This document shows positions 1 to 7,832 of a DNA stretch of 7,858 bases, one piece after another (within the stretch, counting starts at the first letter, position 1; every line of letters starts with the position of its first letter). The stretch comes from Myxococcales bacterium (lineage in GTDB: Bacteria > Myxococcota > Myxococcia > Myxococcales > Myxococcaceae): contig VFKJ01001114.1 in the NCBI GenBank assembly GCA_009885595.1, positions 1-7,858 on the forward strand. Reading direction: 5' to 3'. A model generated the notes under the pieces. It made no database searches, was not told where the DNA came from, and saw only the letters and a program-made list of their open reading frames with translations. The translations under genes were made by a program, and so were the position numbers.

Positions 1-63
1 CAGAACGGCGAGAAGAAACACTTCGACGATCTCGAGGAGGCCCGCAAGGCGCTCGGGCTCTGA
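1..63 (+). CDS. murE: C-terminal end of probable UDP-MurNAc-tripeptide synthetase (MurE), partial
   Basis: An open frame runs from the window edge to the TGA at 61-63 and encodes the last 20 residues of a protein ending HFDDLEEARKALGL. MurE ligases commonly end in a short stretch of the type 'FDDREEAREAL', and murE directly precedes murF in most dcw clusters, so both sequence and position fit. MurE would add the third amino acid (meso-diaminopimelate in most Gram-negative bacteria) to UDP-MurNAc-L-Ala-D-Glu in the cytoplasm. The ATP-binding and substrate-specificity regions lie outside the window, so the amino acid used cannot be read here. The call rests on a short tail plus context. Confidence 0.82.
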   Translation, partial: QNGEKKHFDDLEEARKALGL

Positions 64-71
64 CCTCAGAA

Positions 72-115
72 CCCCCTCTCCCCCGCGGGGGAGAGGGTCG
101 GGGAGAGGGCTGACC
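72..115 (+). repeat. G+C-rich palindromic repeat, copy 1 (murE-murF gap)
   Basis: This 44-bp element starts 8 bases after the murE stop. Positions 74-97 are a perfect 24-bp palindrome: the arm CCCTCTCCCCCG is followed directly by its reverse complement. A second purine arm, GGGGAGAGGG at 100-109, follows after TC and can also pair with 74-83. The element recurs in the same orientation at 7792-7834, identical except that this copy has one extra C. Pyrimidine-arm/purine-arm elements of the CCCTCTCCC type are common interspersed repeats in high-G+C proteobacterial genomes and are often mistranslated as '[11 protein letters not shown]'-like peptides. No U-tract follows the hairpin, so it does not look like an intrinsic terminator. 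It occupies most of the only true intergenic gap in the window. Confidence 0.85.
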
Positions 116-120
116 CAGGA
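116..120 (+). promoter_or_regulatory. Probable ribosome binding site of murF
   Basis: CAGGA lies 8 bases before the ATG at 129, just past the end of repeat copy 1. The stronger-looking purine run inside the repeat (100-109) is 19 bases from the ATG, too far for normal use. The murF site therefore appears to be independent of the repeat. Confidence 0.55.
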
Positions 121-128
121 TTCTCACG

Positions 129-1532
129 ATGACGGCAAGGTTCAACGACTCCGAAGTGCAAAAGGCGACCAGCGCGACCCGCACGCGCACCGGCACCGCC
201 CTGTCCTTCGAAGGCGTCTGCACCGACAGCCGCCAGCTCACCGGGGGGTGCCTGTTCGTCGCCCTCAAGGGTGATCGCTTCGACGCCCACGACTTTCTCC
301 CGCAGGCGGTCAAGGACGGAGCCGCGGGACTGGTGGTGAACGCGGGCCGCGCAGGCGAGCTCGGGGACCTCGACGTCTCGGTCTACGAGGTGCCCGACAC
401 GCTCCACGCCCTCGGGCGCCTCGCCCGCTTTCACCGCGACAGATTCCACATTCCCATCGCCGCGGTCACCGGCAGCAACGGCAAGACCACCACCAAGGAA
501 CTGGTCGCGAGCATCCTCTCGATGCGCGGGCCGACCCTGAAGACCCACGGCAACCTGAACAACGAGATCGGCGTGCCGCTGACGCTCTTCGGGCTCGACT
601 CCACGCACGTCGCGGCGGTGATCGAGATGGGCATGAATCACCTGGGCGAGATCGCGAGGCTGACCGAGATCGCGCGGCCTGACGCGGGGGTGATCACCAT
701 CGTCCAACCCGCGCACCTCGAAGGGGTGGGCAGCCTCGAGGGCGTGGCGCAGGCGAAGGGCGAGCTCTTTCACGGGCTGACCGCCCAGGGCACCGCGGTG
801 GTGAACCTCGACGACCCGCGCATCGTGGGCCAGGCGAAGGAGCTGCGGGCGAAGCAGCTCACCTGGGGCCGGGCGGAGCACGCCGACGTGCGCCTCGTGT
901 CCGTAGAGCCGCAGGGCCGCGAGGGGCTCTCGCTGCGCATTTCCTGGGCCGGCAAGGACTACTCGACCGCGCTGCACCTGGTGGGCGATCACAACGCCGC
1001 CAACGCCACCGCCGCGTTCGCCCTCGCGCTGGCGCTGGGCTACTCCCCACAAGAGTGCGTGCGCGGCCTCGAGGCGGCGCAGGCCCACGCGCGCCGGCTG
1101 CAGATCCTCGACGCGCTCCACGGCGTCACGGTGGTCGACGACTGTTACAACGCCAACCCCGCGTCGATGCAGGCCGCGCTGCGCACGGTGCAGGAGCTCT
1201 CCGCCGCCGAGGGCCGCGCGGTGGCGGTGCTGGGCGACATGCTCGAGCTGGGCAGCGCCGAAGCGCACGAGCACACCCAGATGGGCATCGCGGCGTCCGA
1301 TCGCGTGGCCCTGCTGGCGCTGTTCGGTCCGCGCATGAAGCAGGCGTACGTGCAGGCGGTGAAGCGCCTCGGCCCCAACGTGCAGCACTTCGAAGAGATC
1401 GGTGCGCTCGTGGCATGGCTCACGCAGCAGCTGCGCCCCGACGACTTCGTGCTGGTGAAGGGGAGCCGCGGCATGCGGCTCGAGCGAGTCGTCGAAGCCC
1501 TCACCGGCAAGTCCCAGGGCGGAGGCCACTGA
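129..1532 (+). CDS. murF: UDP-N-acetylmuramoyl-tripeptide--D-alanyl-D-alanine ligase (MurF)
   Basis: MurF is the ATP-dependent cytoplasmic ligase that adds D-Ala-D-Ala to UDP-MurNAc-tripeptide, the last cytoplasmic step before MraY. The 467-residue product has the usual length and three-domain order. The N-terminal substrate domain includes TDSR at 32-35 and FVALKGDRFDAHDF at about 43-56. The central ATPase domain has the P-loop TGSNGKTTT at 114-122, GNLNNEIG at 141-148, EMGMN at 166-170, PAHLEG at 194-199, and AQAKGE with K210 as the expected carbamylated lysine. GDHNAANATAA at 286-296 leads to the C-terminal domain with DDCYNANPASM at 337-347. One deviation is ITIVQPAHLE (189-198), where many MurF proteins have an Asn before the PAHLE-type motif. 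The ATG at 129 fits the family N-terminus and follows AGGA. The gene lies 65 nt after murE and ends 3 nt before mraY. Confidence 0.97.
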   Translation: MTARFNDSEVQKATSATRTRTGTALSFEGVCTDSRQLTGGCLFVALKGDRFDAHDFLPQAVKDGAAGLVVNAGRAGELGDLDVSVYEVPDTLHALGRLARFHRDRFHIPIAAVTGSNGKTTTKELVASILSMRGPTLKTHGNLNNEIGVPLTLFGLDSTHVAAVIEMGMNHLGEIARLTEIARPDAGVITIVQPAHLEGVGSLEGVAQAKGELFHGLTAQGTAVVNLDDPRIVGQAKELRAKQLTWGRAEHADVRLVSVEPQGREGLSLRISWAGKDYSTALHLVGDHNAANATAAFALALALGYSPQECVRGLEAAQAHARRLQILDALHGVTVVDDCYNANPASMQAALRTVQELSAAEGRAVAVLGDMLELGSAEAHEHTQMGIAASDRVALLALFGPRMKQAYVQAVKRLGPNVQHFEEIGALVAWLTQQLRPDDFVLVKGSRGMRLERVVEALTGKSQGGGH

Positions 1533-1535
1533 CGC

Positions 1536-2699
1536 ATGCTGTACCTTCTCTACGAATCGCTCAAAGACGGTGAAGCCGGGAAGTACATCAACTTCCTGCG
1601 CTACCCGACGTTCCGCATCGTGGCGGCGGCCGTCTCGTCGCTGCTGATTGGAATGGTCATCGGCCCGGGCCTGATCGCCCGGCTGCGGTTCAAGCAGCAC
1701 GGCATCTCCAACGTGCGCGAGGACACGCCCGAGTCGCACCAGAAGAAGAAGGGCACGCCCACGCTGGGCGGCACGCTGATTCTCCTGTGCATCTTCATGG
1801 GCACGCTGCTGTTCGCGGACCTGAAGGTGCGCGTGGTGTGGGTCGCGCTGCTGATGACCGCGGGCTACGGCTTCACCGGCTACCTCGACGACTGGCTCAA
1901 GCTCAGCAAGAAGAACTCGAAGGGCCTGCCGGGTCGCTACAAGATCGTCCTGCAGACGGCGTTCTTCCTCATCTCGGTCTTCGGGCTGCTGACGGACTGG
2001 CACGACGGGCCCAAGCTGCTGATTCAGACCACCCTGACCCTTCCGTTCGTGCCGACGCGCTACGTGAACCCCGATCTCGGCTGGCTCTACGTGGTCTTCG
2101 CCTGGTTCGTGGTGGTGGGCACCAGCAACGCGGTGAACATGACCGACGGCCTCGACGGGCTGGCGATCGCGCCCACGATGATCTCGTCGCTGGTGTTCGC
2201 GGTGCTCTGTTACGTGGCCGGCACCTCGGTCTCGATCGCGGACATGGAGGTGGTCAACGGCGTACGCACGCTCGTCGGCGTCCCCGTTCACGAGTACCTC
2301 GGCATCACCCAGGTCGTCGGTGGCACCGAGCTGGCGGTGTTCTGCGCGTCGATCATCGGCGCCGGCATCAGCTTCCTCTGGTTCAACGCCTACCCCGCGA
2401 GCGTCTTCATGGGCGACGTGGGCTCGTTGGCGCTGGGCGGCGCGCTGGGCACCGTGGCGATGCTCAGCAAGAACGAGGTGCTCTCCGCGATCATCCACGG
2501 CGTGTTCCTCGCGGAGATCCTCTCGGTGATGCTGCAGGTCGCCAGCTTCAAGCTCACCGGCAAGCGCATCTTCAAGATGGCGCCGCTCCATCACCACTTC
2601 GAGAAGGAAGGGATGGGTGAGACGAAGATCGTCATCCGCTTCTGGATCGTCTCGGTGCTCCTGGGCGGCATTGCCCTCGCGTCACTCAAGCTGAGGTAA
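1536..2699 (+). CDS. mraY: Phospho-N-acetylmuramoyl-pentapeptide transferase (MraY)
   Basis: MraY is the integral inner-membrane enzyme that transfers phospho-MurNAc-pentapeptide from UDP to undecaprenyl phosphate, forming lipid I. The 387-residue protein is strongly hydrophobic with about ten membrane segments. Family signatures are present in order: KKGTPTLGG at 71-79, TGYLDDWLK at 114-122 with the paired Asp 118/119, NAVNMTDGLDGLA at 198-210, FNAYPASVFMGDVGSLALGG at 283-302 with the conserved Asp294, and MAPLHHHFEKEGMGE at 348-362 with the His triplet at 352-354. It is about 27 residues longer than the 360-residue E. coli enzyme. The extra length falls mainly in the loop at about 229-264. 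The ATG at 1536 is preceded by GGAGG at 1521-1525, inside the end of murF, and the 3-nt gap suggests translational coupling. The C-terminus ends right after the last membrane helix. Confidence 0.98.
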   Translation: MLYLLYESLKDGEAGKYINFLRYPTFRIVAAAVSSLLIGMVIGPGLIARLRFKQHGISNVREDTPESHQKKKGTPTLGGTLILLCIFMGTLLFADLKVRVVWVALLMTAGYGFTGYLDDWLKLSKKNSKGLPGRYKIVLQTAFFLISVFGLLTDWHDGPKLLIQTTLTLPFVPTRYVNPDLGWLYVVFAWFVVVGTSNAVNMTDGLDGLAIAPTMISSLVFAVLCYVAGTSVSIADMEVVNGVRTLVGVPVHEYLGITQVVGGTELAVFCASIIGAGISFLWFNAYPASVFMGDVGSLALGGALGTVAMLSKNEVLSAIIHGVFLAEILSVMLQVASFKLTGKRIFKMAPLHHHFEKEGMGETKIVIRFWIVSVLLGGIALASLKLR

Positions 2700-2703
2700 C
2701 GAC

Positions 2704-4077
2704 ATGTCGCCGGGGCAGACGTTCATCGTCATCGGGCTGGGAAAGAGCGGCAGCGGCGCCGCCAGGCTGCTCTCGCGTCGGGGCGCCCACGTGGTGGTGC
2801 TCGATGAGAACCCTGCAGCCACGCTTCCGCCCGGGCTGAGCGGCGTCGAGTTGAAGGCAGGCCCTTTCCCGCCGGAGTTCTGGAAGGGCGCCACCGCGGT
2901 GGTGGTGAGCCCCGGAGTCCCCCTGAGCAAGCCCGAGCTGGTGGCCGCCAGGGCCGCGGGCGCCGACGTCTACGGAGAGATCGAGCTCGCCTTTCGCACG
3001 CTGCCGAAGGGCGCAGGCCCGTTGCTCGGCATCACCGGCACCAACGGCAAGAGCACCACCACCGCGCTGCTGGGCGAGCTGGTGAAGCAGCACGTGCCGC
3101 GCACCTTCGTGGGCGGCAATCTCGGCACTGCGTTTACCCTCGCCTACGAGGACCCCACCGAGGCGCCGTACGCGCAGCACGTGATCGAGCTCTCGTCGTT
3201 TCAGCTCGAGGGCGTGAAGGACGCGCGCTTTCACGGCGCCGCGATCTTGAACCTCACGCCCGATCACCTCGATCGCTACCCGAACCAGGAAGCGTACGGC
3301 CTCGCCAAGACGCGCATCTTCGAGGGCCAGCAGCCCGGCGACTTCGCGGTGATCAACGCAGACGATCCCGACGTGGTGATGATGTCGCGGCGCGCGAAGG
3401 TGCCGGTCTACGCCTTCACCCTCGACGGCCAGCGCACCAACCCCGGCTTCGCGGGCCTGGTGGTCGGCTCGGGCGAGAAGTTCATCTTCACCTTCGGCGC
3501 GCCCTCGGTCTTCACCGTGACCAACCGCGCGCTGCGAGGTGCTCACAACCTGCAGAACGCGATGGCCGCGGCGATGATGGCGCGGCTCGGGGGCATTCCC
3601 GACGCGGCGATTCAGCGCGGGCTCGACTCGTTCCCCGGGCTCGCGCATCGGCTCGAGTTCGTGCGCGAGCGTGGGGGCGTCGAGTGGATCAACGACTCCA
3701 AGGCCACCAACGTCGACTCCTCGCTGGTCGCGCTGAAGGCGCTTGCGGGCAACGTGCTGCTGATCGCCGGGGGAAAAGGGAAGGGCGCTCCCTACGCGCC
3801 GCTGGTCGACGCCGCGCGCGGGAAGGTGAAGGCGGTGCTCACCATCGGCAAGGACGCGCCGTTGATCGCTGCCGCCTTCGCGGGGGTTTGTCCAATTCAT
3901 GACTGCGGGACGATCGAGAAGGCCGTCTCGCAAGCGGCTGAAATCTCGACGCGCGGCGACGTCGTGTTGCTGTCACCAGCGTGCGCTTCGTACGACCAGT
4001 TCGACCACTTCGAGCACCGCGGCGACGTCTTCAAGGCCCTCGTGAATTCTCTCGGCGAGAGGCCCAGCCGTGACTGA
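2704..4077 (+). CDS. murD: UDP-N-acetylmuramoyl-L-alanine--D-glutamate ligase (MurD)
   Basis: MurD is a cytoplasmic ATP-dependent ligase that adds D-Glu to UDP-MurNAc-L-Ala. The 457-residue product shows the full Mur ligase plan. The N-terminal Rossmann-like UDP-binding domain has GLGKSGSGAA at 11-20 and VVSPGVP at 67-73. The P-loop is GITGTNGKSTTT at 109-120. GGNLG (137-141), ELSSFQLE (162-169) and LNLTPDHLDRY (182-192) follow, with K202 in the position of the carbamylated lysine. GAHNLQN at 279-285 marks the domain boundary. The C-terminal domain has HRLEFV (315-320), NDSKATN (330-336), LLSPACASYDQF (422-433) and FEHRGDVF (436-443), as expected for D-Glu binding in MurD. GAGG at 2693-2696 overlaps the mraY stop and is 7 bases from the ATG. 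The gene end overlaps ftsW by 8 nt. Confidence 0.98.
   Translation: MSPGQTFIVIGLGKSGSGAARLLSRRGAHVVVLDENPAATLPPGLSGVELKAGPFPPEFWKGATAVVVSPGVPLSKPELVAARAAGADVYGEIELAFRTLPKGAGPLLGITGTNGKSTTTALLGELVKQHVPRTFVGGNLGTAFTLAYEDPTEAPYAQHVIELSSFQLEGVKDARFHGAAILNLTPDHLDRYPNQEAYGLAKTRIFEGQQPGDFAVINADDPDVVMMSRRAKVPVYAFTLDGQRTNPGFAGLVVGSGEKFIFTFGAPSVFTVTNRALRGAHNLQNAMAAAMMARLGGIPDAAIQRGLDSFPGLAHRLEFVRERGGVEWINDSKATNVDSSLVALKALAGNVLLIAGGKGKGAPYAPLVDAARGKVKAVLTIGKDAPLIAAAFAGVCPIHDCGTIEKAVSQAAEISTRGDVVLLSPACASYDQFDHFEHRGDVFKALVNSLGERPSRD
4057..4062 (+). promoter_or_regulatory. Ribosome binding site that sets the ftsW GTG start
   Basis: GAGAGG lies 7 bases upstream of GTG 4070, inside the last codons of murD. 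No ATG at a comparable distance exists in this frame, so this purine run supports the GTG start and the 8-nt overlap with murD. Confidence 0.65.
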
Positions 4078-5242
4078 GCGCCGCCCCTCCTACGATCCGC
4101 TGCTCCTCGCCGCGGTCCTCACCCTGGTCGGCTTCGGTCTGGTGATGGTCTACAGCGCGAGCGCGATCACCGCGCAGGACAAGCTCGGTGACTCGTTCTT
4201 CTTCTTGAAGCGGCAGTCCGCGGCCGCGGGGCTCGGGCTCTTCGGCATGGCCGTGGCGATGAAGCTCGGGTACCGCCGCATGGCGCGGCTGGCGTATCCG
4301 CTGCTGATCGTCTCGATCATCCTCCTGGTGGTCGTGCTGATCCCCGGGCTGGGCACCACGGTGGGCGGCGCCAAGCGCTGGCTGCGCATGCCCGGCGTCT
4401 CGCTGCAGCCCGCCGAGGTGACCAAGGTCGCGTGGGTCATCTACCTCGCGTACTCGCTGGCCAAGAAGCGCGACAAGGTGAAGCACTTCTCCATCGGCTT
4501 CGTGCCGCACCTGGGCCTCGCGGCGCTGCTGGTGGTGCTGTGCATGCTCGAGCCCGACTTCGGCAGCTCGGTCGCGCTGCTCTTCCTCATGTTCGTGATG
4601 CTCTTCGCAGCGGGCGCGAAGCTCTCGTACATCGTGGGCATGGTGCTGGCCGCGATCCCCTTCGCGTACGTGGCCATCGCCTCGTCGCCGTACCGCATGA
4701 AGCGCATCACCGCGTTCCTGGACCCCTGGGCGAACCGGCAAGGCTCGGGCTACCAGGTGGCGGAGTCGCTGATGTCGATCGGCTCCGGCGGGCTGACGGG
4801 CCTGGGGCTGGGCGACGGGCGGCAGAAGCTCTTCTTCCTCCCCGAGGCGCACACCGACTTCATCTTCGCGATCATCGGCGAGGAGCTCGGCCTCATCGGC
4901 GTCGGCCTGGTCATCACGCTCTACGGGATCGTGATCTGGCGCGGCCTGCGGGCAGCCCTCAACGCCTCGGAGGCGTTCGGCACCTACCTCGGCCTCGGCG
5001 TGGTCTCGCTCATCGCCTTCCAGGCGGTCACCAACATGGCCGTGGCGATGGGCGCGGTGCCGACCAAGGGCCTCACGCTCCCCTTCATCTCGTACGGAGG
5101 CAGCTCGCTCGTCATGTTGATGGGCGCGGCGGGGTTGCTGTTGTCGATCAGCGCCACCGCCGAGACCGGTGCCCGCCGCAAGGCGAAGGCGGTGAAGACC
5201 CAGACGGGGCCCATCTCCACCGGCCTGGAGGCACCCGCGTGA
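4070..5242 (+). CDS. ftsW: SEDS-family septal peptidoglycan glycosyltransferase (FtsW)
   Basis: FtsW is the polytopic membrane polymerase that, together with its class B PBP partner FtsI, polymerises lipid II at the division septum. The 390-residue product has a short cytoplasmic N-terminus and about ten hydrophobic segments, the first near 11-29. SEDS signatures are GGAKRWL (99-105), QPAEVTK (113-119), EPDFGSS (161-167), DPW (218-220) plus GSGYQVAES (226-233), FLPEAHTDFIFAIIGEELG (256-274), and PTKGLTLPFISYGGSS (331-346). D263 within HTDF matches the acidic residue considered catalytic in FtsW/RodA. Position between murD and murG favours FtsW over its paralogue RodA. The start is GTG, overlapping murD by 8 nt, and the stop overlaps the murG GTG. 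The C-terminal tail after about 365 is basic, then Thr/Pro-containing, and presumably cytoplasmic. Confidence 0.96.
   Translation: MTERRPSYDPLLLAAVLTLVGFGLVMVYSASAITAQDKLGDSFFFLKRQSAAAGLGLFGMAVAMKLGYRRMARLAYPLLIVSIILLVVVLIPGLGTTVGGAKRWLRMPGVSLQPAEVTKVAWVIYLAYSLAKKRDKVKHFSIGFVPHLGLAALLVVLCMLEPDFGSSVALLFLMFVMLFAAGAKLSYIVGMVLAAIPFAYVAIASSPYRMKRITAFLDPWANRQGSGYQVAESLMSIGSGGLTGLGLGDGRQKLFFLPEAHTDFIFAIIGEELGLIGVGLVITLYGIVIWRGLRAALNASEAFGTYLGLGVVSLIAFQAVTNMAVAMGAVPTKGLTLPFISYGGSSLVMLMGAAGLLLSISATAETGARRKAKAVKTQTGPISTGLEAPA
5227..5231 (+). promoter_or_regulatory. Ribosome binding site that sets the murG GTG start
   Basis: GGAGG lies 7 bases before GTG 5239, within the final codons of ftsW. It supports GTG 5239 over the next in-frame GTG at 5245 and over any upstream start in the long open frame that overlaps ftsW. 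Confidence 0.7.
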
Positions 5243-6390
5243 GAGTGCTGATCGCCGGTGGTGGCACAGGGGGACACCTCTTCCCGGGCATCGCGCTCGC
5301 GGAGGAGATCGTCACCCGCCACCCGAAGAACGACGTCGTCTTCGTCGGCACCGATCGCGGCCTCGAGGCGCGCGTGGTGCCGCAGAACGGCTTCGTCTTC
5401 GAGGCGATCAAGAGCCGTGGGCTCAAGGGCATGGGGTTCTTCAAGCTTTTGCTCGGGCTGCTGCTGCTTCCGGTGAGCTGCTTCTCGGCCTTCGGTCTGC
5501 TGCGGAAGTACCGCCCCGACGTGGTGGTCGGCGTGGGCGGCTACTCCTCGGGGCCGGTGGTGCTGATGGCCTGGCTGATGCGCATTCCCACCGCGATCCA
5601 GGAACAGAACGCGCTGCCCGGGCTCACCAACAGGGTCTTAGGCAAGTTCGTCGACGCGATCTTCGTGAGCTTCGAGGCCGCGATCCGGTTCTTCCCGCAG
5701 AAGCGCGCTCACACGCTGGGAAACCCGATTCGCCGCGGGCTGCTGGAGAACTTCCTGCGCTCGAAGGTCGCGCACGAGCGCTTCACGCTGCTCATCTTCG
5801 GTGGCTCGCTGGGCGCCCGAGGGATCAACAGCCGGGTGATCGAAGCGCTGCCGCACCTGGAGGACCTCAAGAACCAGGTCCACGTCGTTCACCAGACGGG
5901 GAAGGGCGATCTCGAGACGGTGAAGAAGGGCTACGCCGATCAGAACTTCGCCGCCGAGGTGCGCGAGTTCATCGACGACATGGCGGGCGCGTACCTGGGC
6001 GCGGACCTCGTGCTCTGCCGCGCCGGCGCCACCACCGTCGCCGAGCTCACCGTCTGCAAGAAGGCCTCGATCCTGGTGCCGTTTCCCCACGCGACCGACG
6101 ATCACCAGGCCGTCAACGCGAAGGCGCTGGTCGATGCCGGCGCCGCGCTGATGTTTCGCGAGGCCGAGCTGACCGGCGAAAGACTCGCCGCCACCATCCG
6201 CGAGCTGAAGGCCGATCCCGCGCGGCTGGCGAAGATGGAAAGGGCCGCCGGCAACCTCGGCCGCCCCGAAGCGTCGCGGGAGATCGCCGACGTGCTGCAG
6301 CAGCTCTGCGCCGCCAGGTGGGGCGCGCTCACGGGGCAGAAGCGTGAAGGCGAGCCGCTGCGCCCGAAACTGCCGGAGAAGTCGCCATGA
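5239..6390 (+). CDS. murG: UDP-GlcNAc:lipid I N-acetylglucosaminyltransferase (MurG)
   Basis: MurG is the peripheral GT-B glycosyltransferase on the cytoplasmic face of the inner membrane that adds GlcNAc to lipid I, making lipid II. The 383-residue product begins [17 protein letters not shown], with the glycine loop GGGTGGH at 7-13 and the conserved His13. GVGGYSS (98-104) and [11 protein letters not shown] (121-131) complete the N-terminal acceptor side. A hydrophobic patch at about 66-86 could be the membrane-association face. The C-terminal donor domain has GNPIRR (161-166), [11 protein letters not shown] (187-197) with Ser190, IDDM (245-248), [10 protein letters not shown] (261-270) with Glu269, and [14 protein letters not shown] (281-294). 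A polar tail of about 25 residues extends past the usual end. The start is GTG, sharing GTGA with the ftsW stop, and the end shares ATGA with murC. The frame stays open far upstream through ftsW, but that part is a shadow. Confidence 0.97.
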   Translation: MRVLIAGGGTGGHLFPGIALAEEIVTRHPKNDVVFVGTDRGLEARVVPQNGFVFEAIKSRGLKGMGFFKLLLGLLLLPVSCFSAFGLLRKYRPDVVVGVGGYSSGPVVLMAWLMRIPTAIQEQNALPGLTNRVLGKFVDAIFVSFEAAIRFFPQKRAHTLGNPIRRGLLENFLRSKVAHERFTLLIFGGSLGARGINSRVIEALPHLEDLKNQVHVVHQTGKGDLETVKKGYADQNFAAEVREFIDDMAGAYLGADLVLCRAGATTVAELTVCKKASILVPFPHATDDHQAVNAKALVDAGAALMFREAELTGERLAATIRELKADPARLAKMERAAGNLGRPEASREIADVLQQLCAARWGALTGQKREGEPLRPKLPEKSP

Positions 6391-7832
6391 GCCTCGTTTC
6401 GCCCCTGGGTAGTCGGTTCAAGTCGCGTCACGCCGCGCGCGTTCACTTCGTGGGCATCGGTGGCATCGGCATGTCGGGCATCGCCGAGGTGCTGCTGAAC
6501 CTGGGCTACCTGGTGTCGGGTTCCGATCTGAAGGAGTCCGACGTCACCCGCCGCCTCGTTCAGCTCGGCGCGAAGATCCAGACCGGCCACAAGGAAGAGA
6601 ACGTCACCGAGGTCGACGTGGTCGTGATCTCTTCGGCGGTGAAGAAGGACAACCCCGAGGTGGTGGCGGCCAAGCGCCGGAAGATCCCCGTCATTCCCCG
6701 CGCCGAGATGCTCGCCGAGCTGATGCGGCTCAAGTACGCGGTCGCCATCGCCGGCTCCCACGGGAAGACGACGACCACCTCGATGGTCGCCACCGTGCTC
6801 AACGCCGCGGGCCTCGATCCCACCGCGGTGGTGGGCGGCAAGGTGAACGTGCTCGGCAGCAACGCGAAGCTCGGCAAGAGCGACCTGATGGTGGTGGAGG
6901 CCGACGAGAGCGACGGCAGCTTCCTGCACCTGCACCCGTCGATCGCGGTCGTCACCAACGTCGACCCCGAGCACATGGACCACTACCTGACGCTCGACGC
7001 GCTCAAGCACGCGTTCGTCGAGTTCTGCAACCGGGTCCCGTTCTACGGCCTCAACGTGCTCTGCCTCGATCACCCCAACGTGCAGGCGATGCTGCCGCTG
7101 CTGGAGAAGCGCTTCGTCACCTACGGCAGCTCGCACGCGGCGGATTACCGGCTCGAGGGCATCACGCTCGACGGGTTCAAGACCCGCTTCCGGGCGTTCC
7201 GCCGAGACACCGACCTGGGCGAGTTCACCGTGCAGATGGTGGGCGCGCACAACGCGATGAACGCGCTGTCGGTGATCGCGGTGTCGGACGAGCTCGACAT
7301 TCCGCTCGATATCGTGCGCACCGCGCTCGAAAACTTCGCGGGCGTGCAGCGGCGCTTCACGGTGAAGGGCGAGGCGAGGGGCATCACGGTGGTGGACGAC
7401 TACGGGCACCACCCCGCGGAAGTGCGCGCGACGCTCGCGGGTGCGCGCAAGGCGTTCGGTCGTCGGCTGGTGGTGGCCTTCCAGCCCCACCGCTACACGC
7501 GCACGCACGATCTGTTCGAAGACTTCTGCAGCGCGTTCAACGACGCAGACCTGCTCTTCCTCACGGACATCTACGCGGCCGGCGAAGAGCCGATTCCGGG
7601 CGCGACCAGCGAGAAGCTCGCCGAGGCGGTGCGCTCGCACGGGCACCCCGACGTCACCTGGGTGGGCAAGCGCACCGAGCTGGTGAAGGCGATGTCCGCG
7701 CGGCTGCAGCCTGGCGACATCGTGCTCACGCTCGGCGCGGGCGACATCACCAACACGGGCCCAGAGCTGCTCACCTCACTGCAGCAACTGTCCCCCTCTC
7801 CCCGCGGGGGAGAGGGTCGGGGAGAGGGCTGA
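6387..7832 (+). CDS. murC: UDP-N-acetylmuramate--L-alanine ligase (MurC), repeat-encoded C-terminus
   Basis: MurC is the cytoplasmic ATP-dependent ligase that adds the first stem residue, L-Ala, to UDP-MurNAc. The 481-residue protein carries the Rossmann-like motif GIGGIGMSG (23-31), SGSDLKES (44-51), P-loop [12 protein letters not shown] (122-133), [10 protein letters not shown] (171-180), [10 protein letters not shown] (191-200), GAHNAMN (286-292), GVQRRF (319-324), [10 protein letters not shown] (337-346), QPHRYTR (366-372) and GAGDI (450-454). These cover all three Mur domains with MurC-specific forms such as GHHP. The ATG at 6387 overlaps the murG stop as ATGA, with GGAGAAG at 6375-6381 upstream. 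The native protein appears to end near residue 468. Residues 469-481 ([13 protein letters not shown]) and the TGA are encoded by repeat copy 2. The tail lies beyond the last catalytic motif and is probably tolerated as a disordered extension. Confidence 0.98.
   Translation: MSLVSPLGSRFKSRHAARVHFVGIGGIGMSGIAEVLLNLGYLVSGSDLKESDVTRRLVQLGAKIQTGHKEENVTEVDVVVISSAVKKDNPEVVAAKRRKIPVIPRAEMLAELMRLKYAVAIAGSHGKTTTTSMVATVLNAAGLDPTAVVGGKVNVLGSNAKLGKSDLMVVEADESDGSFLHLHPSIAVVTNVDPEHMDHYLTLDALKHAFVEFCNRVPFYGLNVLCLDHPNVQAMLPLLEKRFVTYGSSHAADYRLEGITLDGFKTRFRAFRRDTDLGEFTVQMVGAHNAMNALSVIAVSDELDIPLDIVRTALENFAGVQRRFTVKGEARGITVVDDYGHHPAEVRATLAGARKAFGRRLVVAFQPHRYTRTHDLFEDFCSAFNDADLLFLTDIYAAGEEPIPGATSEKLAEAVRSHGHPDVTWVGKRTELVKAMSARLQPGDIVLTLGAGDITNTGPELLTSLQQLSPSPRGGEGRGEG

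Noticed and set aside
72..115. Intrinsic transcription terminator between murE and murF
   Set aside because: The stem is strong but is followed by TCGGGG rather than a T-run, and the genes downstream belong to the same pathway and operon.
64..128. Internal promoter upstream of murF
   Set aside because: No convincing -35/-10 pair is visible in this G+C-rich gap, which is mostly the palindromic repeat.
66..2597. 843-codon open frame on the minus strand across murF and mraY
   Set aside because: It lies antisense to two clearly conserved genes, is rich in His, Arg, Glu and Ala as expected for the reverse of G+C-rich coding DNA, and has no recognisable domain. Its last residues are just the repeat translated.
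2686..3933. 415-codon minus-strand open frame over murD
   Set aside because: It has the same low-complexity composition as other antisense shadows and no domain motif; murD is fully supported on the plus strand.
4432..5238. Long upstream extension of the murG frame through ftsW, suggesting a 652-residue fusion
   Set aside because: The extension is Arg/Gly/His-rich shadow sequence. MurG proteins begin at the [17 protein letters not shown] motif, and a good Shine-Dalgarno precedes GTG 5239.
6102..7646. 514-codon minus-strand open frame over murC and the end of murG
   Set aside because: It is an antisense shadow with His/Arg/Glu-rich repeats of 'HH' and 'VE' type and no recognisable fold; the plus-strand MurC motifs are complete.
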